A DNA stretch of 64,000 bases from Streptomyces syringium (lineage in GTDB: Bacteria > Actinomycetota > Actinomycetes > Streptomycetales > Streptomycetaceae): positions 5,105,501 through 5,169,500 of the forward strand of contig NZ_JAGIOH010000001.1 in assembly GCF_017876625.1 (NCBI RefSeq), given 5' to 3'. The position numbers and the translations under genes were made by a program. This document shows positions 42,877-51,814 of the stretch, in pieces. The notes under the pieces are model-generated. The model was not told the DNA's origin. It made no database searches and was given only the letters and a program-made list of their open reading frames with translations. Each line of letters starts with the position of its first letter. Position 1 is the stretch's first letter.

Positions 42877-45534
42877 TGATTGGCGCGCCCGCGCAGCCGC
42901 CAAAAGCAACCCGTACACCACCAGCACCAGCGCCAACAGCCCGTAATACAGCGGCGGCAGCGGTGTCATGGACAGCGGCGGGCCCAGCGGGGACAGGGGC
43001 AGCAGCAGGCCGACCACTGCCAGCGCCGCCGTCGCCAGCCGGATCGGGCCCGGCACGCGGCCGCCCTCGGCCGCGTGCCGGCCCGACCGCAACAGCAGCA
43101 TCACCAGCGCCTGCGTCAGCAAGTTCTCCGTGAACCAGCCCGCGTGGAACGCAAACTGCCCCTCCTCTGGCCCCATCGACCGCAGGGCCAGCGCCAGCAC
43201 CCCGAACGTGGCCAGGTCCGCGACCGCGTTGAGCAGCCCGAAGCCCGTCACGAAGCGCAGCAGCGCACGCGGCCGCAGCAGTGCCGGGCGCAGATGGGCG
43301 CCCGGCGCGGGCCGGTCGAAGGCGAGCGCCAGCTGCGCGGCGTCGAAGCACAGGTTCTGCACCAGCACCTGCGCCGGGAGCATCGGCAGGAACGGCAGCA
43401 GCAGCCCGGCCACCAGCATCGCGATGACATTGCCGACGTTGGACGACAGGGCGATCCGCAGATAGGCGGCGATATTGCCGGTGCTGCGCCGCCCGGCGAC
43501 GATCGCCCGGTCGAGGGCCGTGAGGTCCTTCGACGCCAGCACCACATCGGCGGCCTCCCGCACCACGTCCACCCCGTCGCGCGGGCAGATCCCCACGTCG
43601 GCGGCGACCGTCGCGGCCAGGTCGTTGACCCCGTCACCGAGGAAGCCGGTGGTGTGGCCGGCGGCCCGTAGCGCCCGGACGACCCGGGCCTTGTGCTCGG
43701 GCGCGCACCGCGCGAAGACGGTGGTGCGCGCGGCGAGGCGGGCCAGCTCCGCATCGGCCAGGGCGTCGATCCGCTCCCCGGTGACCACCTCGCCCGGGGC
43801 CAGGCCCAGCTCACGGCAGACGCGGGCGGCGGTGCCCGGGTGGTCCCCGGTGAGGACCTTCACGTCCACCCCGTGGCGGGCGAGGACGGCGAGCGCCTCG
43901 GCGGCGGTGGGCGCGGGCGCGTCGCTCAGCGCGACGAAGCCGACGAAGTCCAGGTCCCGTTCGTCGGCCGGGGTGTACGGGCGGGTACGGGCCGGGCGCG
44001 TGGCGCGGGCGACGGCGAGCACGCGCAGCCCCCCGGCGGCCAGCTCCCCGGCGCGGCGGGCGAGCCGCTCCCGCCCGTCGGCGCCCAGTTCCGCACCGCC
44101 CGCCTGGGCACAGCGGTCCAGGACGTCCTCGGGCGCGCCCTTGACGACGAGCGTGTGGCGGGCCGCCAGGGCGAAACGGGGATCGCCCGGCGGGCGCACG
44201 ACAGCGGTCGACAGCCGCCGGCCGGGCCCGCAGGGCAGGGCTTCGAGGCCCTCGAACTCCTCGAAGCCGCCGCCTGGCGCGCCCTCCCCGGCCGCCTCCT
44301 CGGCCGCGTCGAGGATCGCCTCGTCCAGGGCATCGGGCACGGGCAGCTCGGAAAGGTGCAGGGTCCACAGGGCGTTGACGGCGGCCCAACGCAGCACTTC
44401 GGGGTTCGCGCGGCCGTCCGGGCCCTCGCAGAGCGCGAGGACGGGCCGATCCTCGGTGAGGGTCCCGGTCTTGTCGACGCACAGCACGTCGACCGCGCCG
44501 AGGTCGTGCAGCGCGGGCAGCCGTCTGACGATCACCTCCCCGTCGCGCGCGAGCAGCGCGGCACCGCGCGCCAGCGCGGTCGTCACGACGACCGGCAGCA
44601 TCTCGGGCGTCAGCCCCACCGCCACCGCCACGGCGAACGGCAGCGTCTCCAGCCCCCGCCCGCGCAGCAGGGCGCTCACGATCAGCACGAGCGGCGCGGT
44701 GAGCAGCGTGAAGCGGATGAGCGTCCACGCGATGCCGTTCACCGAGCGGTCGAACGGGCTCGGCGGCCGGGACCGCCCGCCGGCGCGCGGCAGGGCACCG
44801 GACAGCACGGTGCGGGCCCCGGTGGCGACGACCACACCGCTGCCGTTACCGGAGACGACGCTGCTGCCCTGGAAGCAGAGGTGCGGGTGGCCGAGCGGGA
44901 GCACGGGGGACCCGCCGTCCCCCGGCCCGTCGGCGTCCACGAACTTCTCCACCGGCGCCGACTCGCCCGTCAGGGTGGCCTCGTGCACGGTGAGGGCCGT
45001 GGTGCGCAGCAGGCGCAGGTCGGCGGGGACCACATCGCCCGGGGCGAGGAGGACGACATCGCCCGGTACGAGCTGGTCGACGGGCAGTTCGCGGGTCAGC
45101 GGCGGCGAGGCGGCCGTGGCGCGGCGGCGGACGGTCGCCGTGGTGGCGAGGAGGTCGCGGAGCGCGGCCGCACTGCGGTCGGCGCGGTGCTCGCCCGTGG
45201 TGCGCAGCACACAGCTGACCAGGACCAGGACGGCGATGACGCAGGCCGTACCCCACGCCGCCACGGCCGCCGAGACCAGCCCGAGGACGAGGAGGACGGC
45301 GGTGAAGGGATCACGGGGGCTGCGGGCGAAACGGCGCGGCCAGGAGTCCGGGCGGCGCCCGGGAAAGGTGTTCTCGCCGTGCCGGACGAGCCGCTCCTCG
45401 GCCTCTTCCTCCACCAGCCCGCGCGGCCCGCTCTCCAGCGCGCGCAGCACTTCGAGCGTCGTGCCGTCCGCGCCGCGCACGGCCGCCGTACGGGCCTCAG
45501 GCGCCCAGGCCACGAAGGCGCCCGGCCCGGGCAC
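42859..45534 (-). CDS. mgtA: MgtA-type P-type ATPase
   Basis: About 891 residues with the P-type ATPase plan: actuator (LTGESAPVEKF), phosphorylation Asp354 in DKTGTLTED, a GDGVNDLAA-type hinge and about 10 membrane segments. VGLTPEMLPVVVTTALARGA is the segment characteristic of MgtA/MgtB Mg2+ importers. GTG 45534 overlaps the ArsR gene end by 38 bases and lacks a good ribosome binding site, so the start is uncertain. Expected to import Mg2+ (or another divalent ion) across the cell membrane; the ArsR partner suggests metal-dependent control. The C-terminus runs into a repeat. Confidence 0.87.
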   Translation of the reverse strand: MPGPGAFVAWAPEARTAAVRGADGTTLEVLRALESGPRGLVEEEAEERLVRHGENTFPGRRPDSWPRRFARSPRDPFTAVLLVLGLVSAAVAAWGTACVIAVLVLVSCVLRTTGEHRADRSAAALRDLLATTATVRRRATAASPPLTRELPVDQLVPGDVVLLAPGDVVPADLRLLRTTALTVHEATLTGESAPVEKFVDADGPGDGGSPVLPLGHPHLCFQGSSVVSGNGSGVVVATGARTVLSGALPRAGGRSRPPSPFDRSVNGIAWTLIRFTLLTAPLVLIVSALLRGRGLETLPFAVAVAVGLTPEMLPVVVTTALARGAALLARDGEVIVRRLPALHDLGAVDVLCVDKTGTLTEDRPVLALCEGPDGRANPEVLRWAAVNALWTLHLSELPVPDALDEAILDAAEEAAGEGAPGGGFEEFEGLEALPCGPGRRLSTAVVRPPGDPRFALAARHTLVVKGAPEDVLDRCAQAGGAELGADGRERLARRAGELAAGGLRVLAVARATRPARTRPYTPADERDLDFVGFVALSDAPAPTAAEALAVLARHGVDVKVLTGDHPGTAARVCRELGLAPGEVVTGERIDALADAELARLAARTTVFARCAPEHKARVVRALRAAGHTTGFLGDGVNDLAATVAADVGICPRDGVDVVREAADVVLASKDLTALDRAIVAGRRSTGNIAAYLRIALSSNVGNVIAMLVAGLLLPFLPMLPAQVLVQNLCFDAAQLALAFDRPAPGAHLRPALLRPRALLRFVTGFGLLNAVADLATFGVLALALRSMGPEEGQFAFHAGWFTENLLTQALVMLLLRSGRHAAEGGRVPGPIRLATAALAVVGLLLPLSPLGPPLSMTPLPPLYYGLLALVLVVYGLLLAAARARQSSPSGV

Positions 45535-45919
45535 CGGGGTGCGTACCGGCGCCCTCGGCCCTGCGGTCGGCGAGCTGGCCGACCATGAGCCGGACGATCG
45601 TCACCACATGCGGGTCGTCCACGAGGTACACCACACGGCGCCCCTCGCGCCGGGACCGCACCAGCCCCGCGAGCTTCAGCTTCGCCAGGTGCTGGCTGAT
45701 GGCGGGCAGCGCGCCGCCCACCCGCTCGGCGAGCCCGCTCACATCGCTCTCGCCCTGGGCCAGCGCCCAGACCAGGTGCAGCCGGGCGGAGGACGCGAGC
45801 AGCCCGAACGCGGCGGCGGCCTCGGCCAGCACCTCCGGCGACGGATCGCCCGACGGATCGACCGACGGGTCGTCGAAGCCCCCTTCGAAGCTCTCGAAGC
45901 TTCCGGCGCCTGCGGCCAC
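45497..45919 (-). CDS. ArsR/SmtB-family repressor
   Basis: 140 residues with the winged-helix core: ASSARLHLVWALAQGESDVSGLAERVGGALPAISQHLAKLKLAGLV. No Cys at all, so the classical alpha-3 Cys site is absent. The alpha-5 region reads DDPHVVTIVRLMVGQLAD, keeping the Asp and first His of SmtB/CzrA but with Gln and Asp at the next ligand positions. It may sense a metal through an altered site. It overlaps the start of the ATPase gene, implying a single transcript and autoregulation. Confidence 0.87.
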   Translation of the reverse strand: MAAGAGSFESFEGGFDDPSVDPSGDPSPEVLAEAAAAFGLLASSARLHLVWALAQGESDVSGLAERVGGALPAISQHLAKLKLAGLVRSRREGRRVVYLVDDPHVVTIVRLMVGQLADRRAEGAGTHPGARAGRLRGLGA

Positions 45920-46061
45920 TGTCCGATCTCCCGTCCCTCTCGGGCATCACCGCGCCCGGGAAGGACCAGTCTAGGCACCCCGACCGGGGACAACGTGCTG
46001 ACATGCGCCCGTCGCGGCTGGGCAGACCTAACACGAGGAAACCGGCTGCAAAGGGGAAGTC

Positions 46062-46325
46062 GTGGAAATCTCAGGCGTTATCAGTGCGATTGTGATCGGC
46101 ATCATCATCGGCGTCCTGGGCCGTCTGGCGGTCCCGGGACGGCAGAACATCGGAGTGCTGTGGACGATCGCCGTCGGCATCGTCGCCGCCTTCGTCGGTG
46201 CCTACCTCGCCCACCTGCTGGGCGTGGGCGACACCAAGGGCGTGGACTGGATCAAGTGGCTCATCCAGATCGCTCTGGCCGCGCTGGGCGTATACGCCCT
46301 GGACCGCAGCAAGTCCCGTGCCTGA
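46062..46325 (+). CDS. GlsB/YeaQ/YmgE-family membrane protein
   Basis: 87 residues with three membrane segments: GVISAIVIGIIIGVLGRLAVPGRQ (the conserved transglycosylase-associated motif GxLAxLxxPG-like), IGVLWTIAVGIVAAFVGAYLAHLL and WLIQIALAALGVYAL. Often stress-induced in actinobacteria; exact function unknown. GTG 46062 with GGGGAAG upstream. Convergent with the phosphatase gene. Confidence 0.85.
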   Translation: MEISGVISAIVIGIIIGVLGRLAVPGRQNIGVLWTIAVGIVAAFVGAYLAHLLGVGDTKGVDWIKWLIQIALAALGVYALDRSKSRA

Positions 46326-46349
46326 CCTCTACTGATCGGCGCTCCCCGT

Positions 46350-46415
46350 GCTGTCCTGAGCTCGGCCCCCGCCGCCGCGTCCGCCGCGCCCGGCACCGGC
46401 GGGGCTCAGGACAGC
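46350..46415. terminator. long hairpin between convergent genes
   Basis: GCTGTCCTGAG (46350-46360) pairs with CTCAGGACAGC (46405-46415); the inner GCCCCCGCC and GGCGGGGC also pair. It overlaps the last codon region of the phosphatase gene. Confidence 0.75.
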
Positions 46416-47062
46416 TTGCCGTCGTAGTCGGGCAGCTTGAAGGTCCGCTCCGCGTGACCGCCCACCAGATCGGTGGTGTTGTTCCCGATGTTGGCGATGA
46501 TCGTGTACCCCTTCGCCTCGATCTCCGCCCGCTTCGCGGTCTTGTACGTGCTCACGCCCTGGAAGAGGTCCGGGAAGTGGCGTACGTACACCCCGCTGAC
46601 CGGGTAGCCCACCGCGCGGAGGTTGTAGGCGGTGACGGACTCGAGGATGCCGGGCCGCGCGGTGACGAAGAAGACGGCGGCGCCGCGCTCGTGCGCGTAC
46701 CGGACCAGCTCCAGGACCGACCGGATGGCCGGGGTGGGGAAGGTCGTCCAGTGGAAGTCGGTCTCCAGCGAGCTGTTGTCGATGTCGAGGACGACGGCCT
46801 GCTTCCGGCCGCGCGGGTCGCGGGTGCGCTCGGTGACGTAGGGGCGCGCCTCGTCGATGACGGCCTTCACATCACGCTGCCAGGTGTCGTAGTCGACGCC
46901 CTTGAGCCCGGCGGTGCCGGAGGTCCGCGCGGTGTTCTCGGAGCTGCTCGTGGCGGCGGCCTGGGCGGGGGCGGAGGCGAGAGTCGCGCCCAGGGCCAGG
47001 GTGGTGACGGCCGTGGTGACGGCGGCGCGGCGGGCCCGGATCGTTGCGGTCATGCGTGGCAT
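46406..47062 (-). CDS. secreted HAD acid phosphatase (class B-like)
   Basis: Signal peptide from TIRARRAAVTTAVTTLALGA to ASAPAQAA. The HAD motif I is AVVLDIDNSS (nucleophile Asp and general acid DxD), motif II in FFVTARPG and motif III toward NIGNNTTDLVGG. These proteins (PF03767) dephosphorylate nucleotides or sugar phosphates outside the membrane. Two in-frame starts, 47062 and 47053, neither with a clear ribosome binding site; 47062 is used. About 218 residues, normal length. Confidence 0.87.
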   Translation of the reverse strand: MPRMTATIRARRAAVTTAVTTLALGATLASAPAQAAATSSSENTARTSGTAGLKGVDYDTWQRDVKAVIDEARPYVTERTRDPRGRKQAVVLDIDNSSLETDFHWTTFPTPAIRSVLELVRYAHERGAAVFFVTARPGILESVTAYNLRAVGYPVSGVYVRHFPDLFQGVSTYKTAKRAEIEAKGYTIIANIGNNTTDLVGGHAERTFKLPDYDGKLS

Positions 47063-47333
47063 GTTCACGTTCGGCAGTGGCCGGCAGGGAAAGGCGAACT
47101 GACCGGCGGGTAACAGTTGGCCTCCCTCTCCTGTCCCTCTGACCTCTTCCTGCCTCTGCTCGTCTCGCCCAACCCGTTCGTCCCGCCCGGCGTCCACCTT
47201 CCCGACGGCCCCTCAACTTCCCTGGCGAATCCTCCCATTCCGCTAATTCCGCCTCCGGCGAAACAGGCAGGCATGCTCGCGTTGGGGTCGGGTAGGCGGA
47301 CCTGAGCCAATACACGGACCCGGGGAGGACGAC

Positions 47334-48206
47334 GTGACCATCACGGCATCTGCGACAGAGCTTTCTGCGGCTGCTACGCAGCGGTCCGAAGAAGCGGTCG
47401 GGGGGCTGCCGTATATCGAGGACGCGACCACTGTGGCCCCGCGCGACGCCCGAGATCTGTCGAAGATCTTCTTCGACCGGCTCCAGGAGCTCGAAGAGGG
47501 CACGCACGAATACCAGTACGCGCGGAACACCCTGATCGAAATCAATCTCTCGCTCGTGCGCTTCGCGGCGTCGCGCTTCCGCAGCCGGGGCGACCAGATG
47601 GAGGACATCGTCCAGGTCGGCACCATAGGACTGATCAAGGCGATCGACCGCTTCGACCTGGCGCGCGAGGTGGAGTTCACCACCTTCGCCGTCCCCTACA
47701 TCGTGGGCGAGATCAAGCGTCACTTCCGGGACACGAGCTGGTCCGTGCACGTGCCCCGCCGTCTTCAGGAACTGCGCGTCGACCTCGCCAAGGCCACCGG
47801 AGAACTCTCCCAGAGCCTCGATCACACCCCGACCGCCGCCGAGCTCGCCGAATACCTCGGGCTGAGCCAGGAAGAGGTCATAGAGGGGATCGTCGCGAGC
47901 AACGGCTACACCGCCGGGTCGATCGACGCCCCCGTCGACGAGGGCTCCGAACAGGCCGGCGCCACCTACGCCGACCGGCTCGGCGAGCTGGACCCTGCCC
48001 TGGAGGGCGTGGAGAACGTGCACGCGCTCAAGCCGCTGATCGCCAATCTGAGCGAGCGCGACCGGGAGATCCTGCGCATGCGCTTCGGCGGCGAGATGAC
48101 GCAGTCGGAGATCGGCGCGGAGCTGGGTATCTCGCAGATGCACGTGTCGCGGCTGCTGGCCCGCATTCTGACGAAGCTACGGGCGGGACTGCTGGGGCGG
48201 GTGTAG
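47334..48206 (+). CDS. SigB/SigF/SigG-family sigma factor
   Basis: 290 residues; GTG 47334 with GGGGAGGA upstream. Region 2 (LSLVRFAASRFRSRGDQMEDIVQVG, FTTFAVPYIVGEIKRHFRD), region 3 (VHVPRRLQELRVDLAKAT) and region 4 (MTQSEIGAELGISQMHVSRLLARIL) are complete. It is a second member of the family in this window, distinct from SigH. The downstream convergent gene encodes an RsbW-like kinase (48302-48742), a possible partner, though the convergent layout differs from the usual antisigma-sigma order. Confidence 0.9.
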   Translation: MTITASATELSAAATQRSEEAVGGLPYIEDATTVAPRDARDLSKIFFDRLQELEEGTHEYQYARNTLIEINLSLVRFAASRFRSRGDQMEDIVQVGTIGLIKAIDRFDLAREVEFTTFAVPYIVGEIKRHFRDTSWSVHVPRRLQELRVDLAKATGELSQSLDHTPTAAELAEYLGLSQEEVIEGIVASNGYTAGSIDAPVDEGSEQAGATYADRLGELDPALEGVENVHALKPLIANLSERDREILRMRFGGEMTQSEIGAELGISQMHVSRLLARILTKLRAGLLGRV

Positions 48207-48290
48207 CGATCGGGGGGAACGGCTTCGGCTGACGGCGCGGGGACCGGCTGACGGTGCGGGGACCGGCCGGGCCGCCCGTCAGCCGCCTCC

Positions 48291-48353
48291 TCGTACTCCT
48301 GTCAGCCTCGTACTCCTGTCCGTACTCCTGTCAGCGTCCTGTCAGCATCAGCC
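48291..48353. repeat. short imperfect direct repeats CGTACTCCTGTCAG
   Basis: Three CGTACTCCTGTC units (48292, 48309 and 48321 on), followed by GTCCTGTCAGCATCAGC. They encode the C-terminal DADRTLTGVRTGVRG of the RsbW-like protein. Probably a slippage-generated array. Confidence 0.7.
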
Positions 48354-48742
48354 GACGGCCCTGTCGGTGTCGGCATGGACGGTGCGGGCCGCAGCCATGT
48401 GGCCCGCACCGTCTTGCCCTCCGGGCGCTGGTCCACCTCCACCCGGGTGGCCAGCCGCTGCACCATGTGCCAGCCCAACCCACCGCCGCCGGTGAGGCTC
48501 GGCGCGCGCGGCTCCGGCGGCCGGGGGCTGGCGTCGGCGATCTCCACCACGAGGAGCCCTCTGGCGGCCCGTACGCACAGCCGCCACCAGCCGTCCGTGT
48601 GCCGGATGGCGTTGGCGACCAGCTCGGAGACGACGAGCACGACGGCCTCGAGGTCGGCCCACGGGCAGTGCCGGGCCAGGAACTCCGCCGTCGCGTGGCG
48701 GGCCCCGGCGGCGTCCCCCTCGGGGGATTCGATGACAACCAT
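48302..48742 (-). CDS. RsbW-like ATP-binding protein
   Basis: ATG 48742 has AAGGAG 8 bases upstream; 146 residues. HATPase_c_2 features: VSELVANAIRHTDG (N-box), VEIADASPRPP (G1) and GGGGLGWHMVQRLATRVEV (G2). Streptomyces has dozens of such orphan anti-sigma/serine-kinase-like proteins. The C-terminal 25 residues are encoded by a short DNA repeat array and are probably unstructured. Convergent with the sigma gene at 47334-48206, 95 bases apart. Confidence 0.85.
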   Translation of the reverse strand: MVVIESPEGDAAGARHATAEFLARHCPWADLEAVVLVVSELVANAIRHTDGWWRLCVRAARGLLVVEIADASPRPPEPRAPSLTGGGGLGWHMVQRLATRVEVDQRPEGKTVRATWLRPAPSMPTPTGPSADADRTLTGVRTGVRG

Positions 48743-48866
48743 CTGGCGGCTCCTTCTCGGTCCACCCCGACGCATACCCAGCGATCAGCGGCTCATTACC
48801 GCGCGCCGGCGCGGGCCGTCCACCGCCCGTACGTGTGACGGCCACCTCACACCCGTACGGGGCACC

Positions 48867-50042
48867 TCACACCCGTACGGCAGGCCGCGCCGCCCGCGTC
48901 GCGGCCGCCGTCACCAGCGCCCCCGCCGCCAGCAGGCCGCCCAGCCACAGCGCGCCGGACAGCGAGACCGTGTCCACGGCCCGGCCGCCCAGCAGCGCCC
49001 CCAGCGAGATCGCCACGTTGAACACCGCGACGAACAGCGCCGAGGCCGTCTCCCGCGCTCCGGGCGCCGCCGCCAGCAGCCAGCTCTGTGTGCTGACCGA
49101 CACCCCTCCGTAGGCCAGCCCCCACACGACCATCAGCACGGCCGCCCCCACCGGACCGCCTCCGGCGACCGTCACCGCCGGCATCACCAGACCCAGTGCC
49201 GCGCAGATCACCACCAGGACCGTGCGGGGGCCGCGTACGACCGCCGCCCCGGCGAGGAAGTTCCCGGCCACGCCCGCCACTCCGTACGCCAGCAGCAACG
49301 CGGTGATCAGCCCGGCGTCGGTCCCCGGCACCCGCTCCAGCACGGGCCGCACGAAGGTGTAACCCGCGAAGTGCCCGGTCACCAGCAGCAGGATGACGAG
49401 CAGCCCGACCCGCACGCGCGCGTGCCGCAGCAGTTCCGGGACGTCCCCGAGCCGGGCCGCCCGTTCGGCGGGCAGCGGCGGCAGCGTCACGGCGAGCGCG
49501 GCCGCGACGGCCAGCGACACGGCCCCCATGACGGCGAAGGAGGCCCGCCAGCCGCCGAGTTCGCCGGTCAGCGTGCCGGCCGGTACGCCCAGCACCGACG
49601 CCACCGCGATCCCGCTGAAGATCAGTGAGGTGGCGGGCCCGACGGACCCCTCCGGTACGAGCCGTACCGCCAGCCCCGCCGCGACGGCCCAGACGCCGCC
49701 GATGCAGACCCCCACCAGAACCCGCAGCGCCACCAGCACCGTGATGTCCGTCGCGCACGCCGACAGCAGATTCGCCGCCGCCAGCAGCCCCATCAGGGCG
49801 ACCAGCACCCACCGCCGGTCCCAGCGCCCCGCCGCCGCCGTGACCAGGGGCGCGGCCACCGCGGCCACCAGCCCGGGAACCGTCATCGTGAGCCCGGCCG
49901 TACCGGCCGAGACACCGAGGTCGGCCCCGATCGGGGTGAGCAGTCCGACCGGCAGCATCTCGGTCGTGACGACCGAGAACGTGGCGGCGGCGACCGCCGT
50001 GACGGCGGGCCAGCCACCCGCGGATTCGTTGATCTTCGACAT
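48867..50042 (-). CDS. MFS exporter (12 membrane segments)
   Basis: 391 residues with 12 hydrophobic segments and the MFS loop pattern (AGRWDRRWVLVALMGL, GGVWAVAAGLAVRLVPEGSVG). EMLPVGLLTPIGADLGVSAGTAGL at the N-terminus is typical of the AraJ/Cmx-like drug or sugar efflux subfamily. Inner membrane. It is divergently transcribed from a LysR regulator with direct and inverted repeats between them, so that regulator probably controls it. Substrate unknown. Confidence 0.88.
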   Translation of the reverse strand: MSKINESAGGWPAVTAVAAATFSVVTTEMLPVGLLTPIGADLGVSAGTAGLTMTVPGLVAAVAAPLVTAAAGRWDRRWVLVALMGLLAAANLLSACATDITVLVALRVLVGVCIGGVWAVAAGLAVRLVPEGSVGPATSLIFSGIAVASVLGVPAGTLTGELGGWRASFAVMGAVSLAVAAALAVTLPPLPAERAARLGDVPELLRHARVRVGLLVILLLVTGHFAGYTFVRPVLERVPGTDAGLITALLLAYGVAGVAGNFLAGAAVVRGPRTVLVVICAALGLVMPAVTVAGGGPVGAAVLMVVWGLAYGGVSVSTQSWLLAAAPGARETASALFVAVFNVAISLGALLGGRAVDTVSLSGALWLGGLLAAGALVTAAATRAARPAVRV

Positions 50043-50098
50043 GTGCCCAGCCTCGGCAGCCGCGCCCCCGGGAACAACGCCGGATGTCTCACGCTTCC

Positions 50099-50139
50099 AT
50101 GAGCAGGGCTCATCGATCAGGGCTCATATCGATCAGGGC
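50099..50139. promoter_or_regulatory. probable LysR operator between MFS and LysR genes
   Basis: ATGAGCAGGGCTCAT (50099-50113) is a perfect interrupted palindrome of T-N11-A type, followed by two GATCAGGGCTC direct repeats at 50116-50126 and 50131-50141. Located in the 127-base divergent gap. Confidence 0.65.
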
Positions 50140-50169
50140 TCGGGGATGACGGCCGGGGGAGTGGGACGC

Positions 50170-51057
50170 GTGGAATTGCGGGAGCTGGAGTGCTTCCTGG
50201 TGCTCGCCGAGGAGTTGCACTTCGGCCGCACCGGCGAGCGGCTGTATCTGACGCAGAGCCGGGTCAGTCAGCTGTTGCGGGCGCTGGAGACCCGTATCGG
50301 CGCGCGCCTGTTCGAGCGCACCAGCCGCCGGGTCGCCCTCACCCCGCTCGGCGAGAGCTTCCTCGCCGGGCTGCGGCCCGCCTACGACGCGCTCAAGGGC
50401 ACGGTCGAGGAGGCCCGCGAAGCCGCGCGCGGGGTGGCGGGCCGGCTGAGGGTCGGTTTCCAGGGCACGGCCGACGGCCGGGTCATGGCGGCCATCGACG
50501 CCTTCCAGCGGGACCACCCGGGGTGTGCGGTCGACATTACGGAGATCCCGCTGTCCGACCCGTTCGGCGCGGTCCACCGGGGCGAGGTCGACACCGCCAT
50601 CGTGCTGTTGCCCGTGCGGGAGCCGGGCCTCGCGCTCGGCCCGGTCTTCTCCCGGCAGCGGCAGACCCTCGCCGTGTCGGTACGCCATCCCTTCGCCGAC
50701 CGCTCCTCGCTGTCCGCCGAGGACCTCGCCGACTGCCCCCTCGTCGCCCCCGCCGGCACCGCGCCCGGCTACTGGCGCGAGGCCCAGGCCCCGGCGGTGA
50801 CGCCCGGCGGGCGGCCCGTACCCCGGGGCCCGCTGGTGACCACGCTCCAGGAGGGCCTGACGCAGGTCGCGGCGAACCGTGGCGGAATGCTGCTGTGCCG
50901 GCCGACGGCCGACTACCACGGCCGGGGCGACATCACCTTCGTGCCCGTCACCGGCCTGCCGGACTCGGCTCTCGGCCTCGTCCGCCGCCGCGACGCGGAC
51001 ACGGCCCGGCTGCGGGCCTTCGCCGCCGCGGTGGCCGCTGCCGCGGAGGCGCGGTGA
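50170..51057 (+). CDS. LysR-family transcriptional regulator
   Basis: 295 residues. GTG 50170 follows GGGGGA at 50155-50160 and gives VELRELECFLVLAEELHFGRTG, the exact N-terminal pattern of LysR HTH domains (SRVSQLLRALETRIGARLFERT). ATG 50146 is an alternative. The periplasmic-binding-like effector domain follows (GRLRVGFQGTADG, VRHPFADRS). Divergent from the MFS exporter and most likely its activator or repressor; effector unknown. Confidence 0.9.
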   Translation: MELRELECFLVLAEELHFGRTGERLYLTQSRVSQLLRALETRIGARLFERTSRRVALTPLGESFLAGLRPAYDALKGTVEEAREAARGVAGRLRVGFQGTADGRVMAAIDAFQRDHPGCAVDITEIPLSDPFGAVHRGEVDTAIVLLPVREPGLALGPVFSRQRQTLAVSVRHPFADRSSLSAEDLADCPLVAPAGTAPGYWREAQAPAVTPGGRPVPRGPLVTTLQEGLTQVAANRGGMLLCRPTADYHGRGDITFVPVTGLPDSALGLVRRRDADTARLRAFAAAVAAAAEAR

Positions 51058-51068
51058 CCGCTGACTGA

Positions 51069-51740
51069 CTATCGCTCGTCGGGGAAGCCGGTGGGCAGAT
51101 CGGTCGGGAAGCCCTTGGGCGGGCCGGTCGGGAAGCCGTCCGGCGGCCCGGTGGGGAAGCCGTCCGGCGGCCCGGTGGGAAAGTCTTCCGGCGGGCCGGT
51201 GGGCAGAGCGGGGGCGCTGGGGCTGTGGGCGGGGGCGTTCACCCCGTCCTCCGACCGTTCGATGACGTCCTTGGCCTTGTCCTTCAAACCGCCGAAGACG
51301 GTCAGGTAGAAGATGCCGAACCCCACGCAAGCGGTGATGAAGACGGTGAGGAAGGCGAGCAGTACGCCGATGCCCACCAGCGTCTTCGTGTCACCGGGCG
51401 GAATCGCGGTCGCCCGGTCGGGCCGCCCGGCCGGGTAGCGCACGGGGACCGTGTCCCCGGGGACGACCGACGACGGCCCACCCGACTCCTCGAAGCGCAG
51501 CGTCTGCCCCTCGGGAGTGCTGAACTCGTAGAGGTGCGTCAGCGTGGTGGTGCTGCTGCGGTGCATGCCGTTCCGCCGGGTCCGCGTGGTCGCGTACGAA
51601 CGCAGACAGACGGCGTCGGCGGTGAGCCCGCTGCGCCAGGCGGATCTGAGCCGCCGTAACCGGACGACCGCCCAGATCATCGCCGCGATACCGCCGGCGG
51701 CCAGCAGACTGGGCAGCGCCAGGGCGAAGACATCGAACAT
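51069..51740 (-). CDS. DUF3592-like membrane protein with PTGPP repeats
   Basis: 223 residues with two membrane segments (ALALPSLLAAGGIAAMIWAV, LVGIGVLLAFLTVFITACVG) flanking an extracytoplasmic DUF3592-type beta domain (LYEFSTPEGQTLRFEESGG, VPVRYPAGRPDRA). The last 45 residues are repeats of FPTGPPDG/FPTGPPEDF type, encoded by 24-base tandem repeats at about 51090-51205. Such proline-rich tails often contact the cell wall. Function unknown. Convergent with the LysR gene. Confidence 0.8.
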   Translation of the reverse strand: MFDVFALALPSLLAAGGIAAMIWAVVRLRRLRSAWRSGLTADAVCLRSYATTRTRRNGMHRSSTTTLTHLYEFSTPEGQTLRFEESGGPSSVVPGDTVPVRYPAGRPDRATAIPPGDTKTLVGIGVLLAFLTVFITACVGFGIFYLTVFGGLKDKAKDVIERSEDGVNAPAHSPSAPALPTGPPEDFPTGPPDGFPTGPPDGFPTGPPKGFPTDLPTGFPDER

Positions 51741-51814
51741 GAGTCCCCCGATTGTGTGGATGTATGCCTACATCCAACAGGGGGACGGCCTTTGGGAGCT
51801 AATGGTTAGGCATG

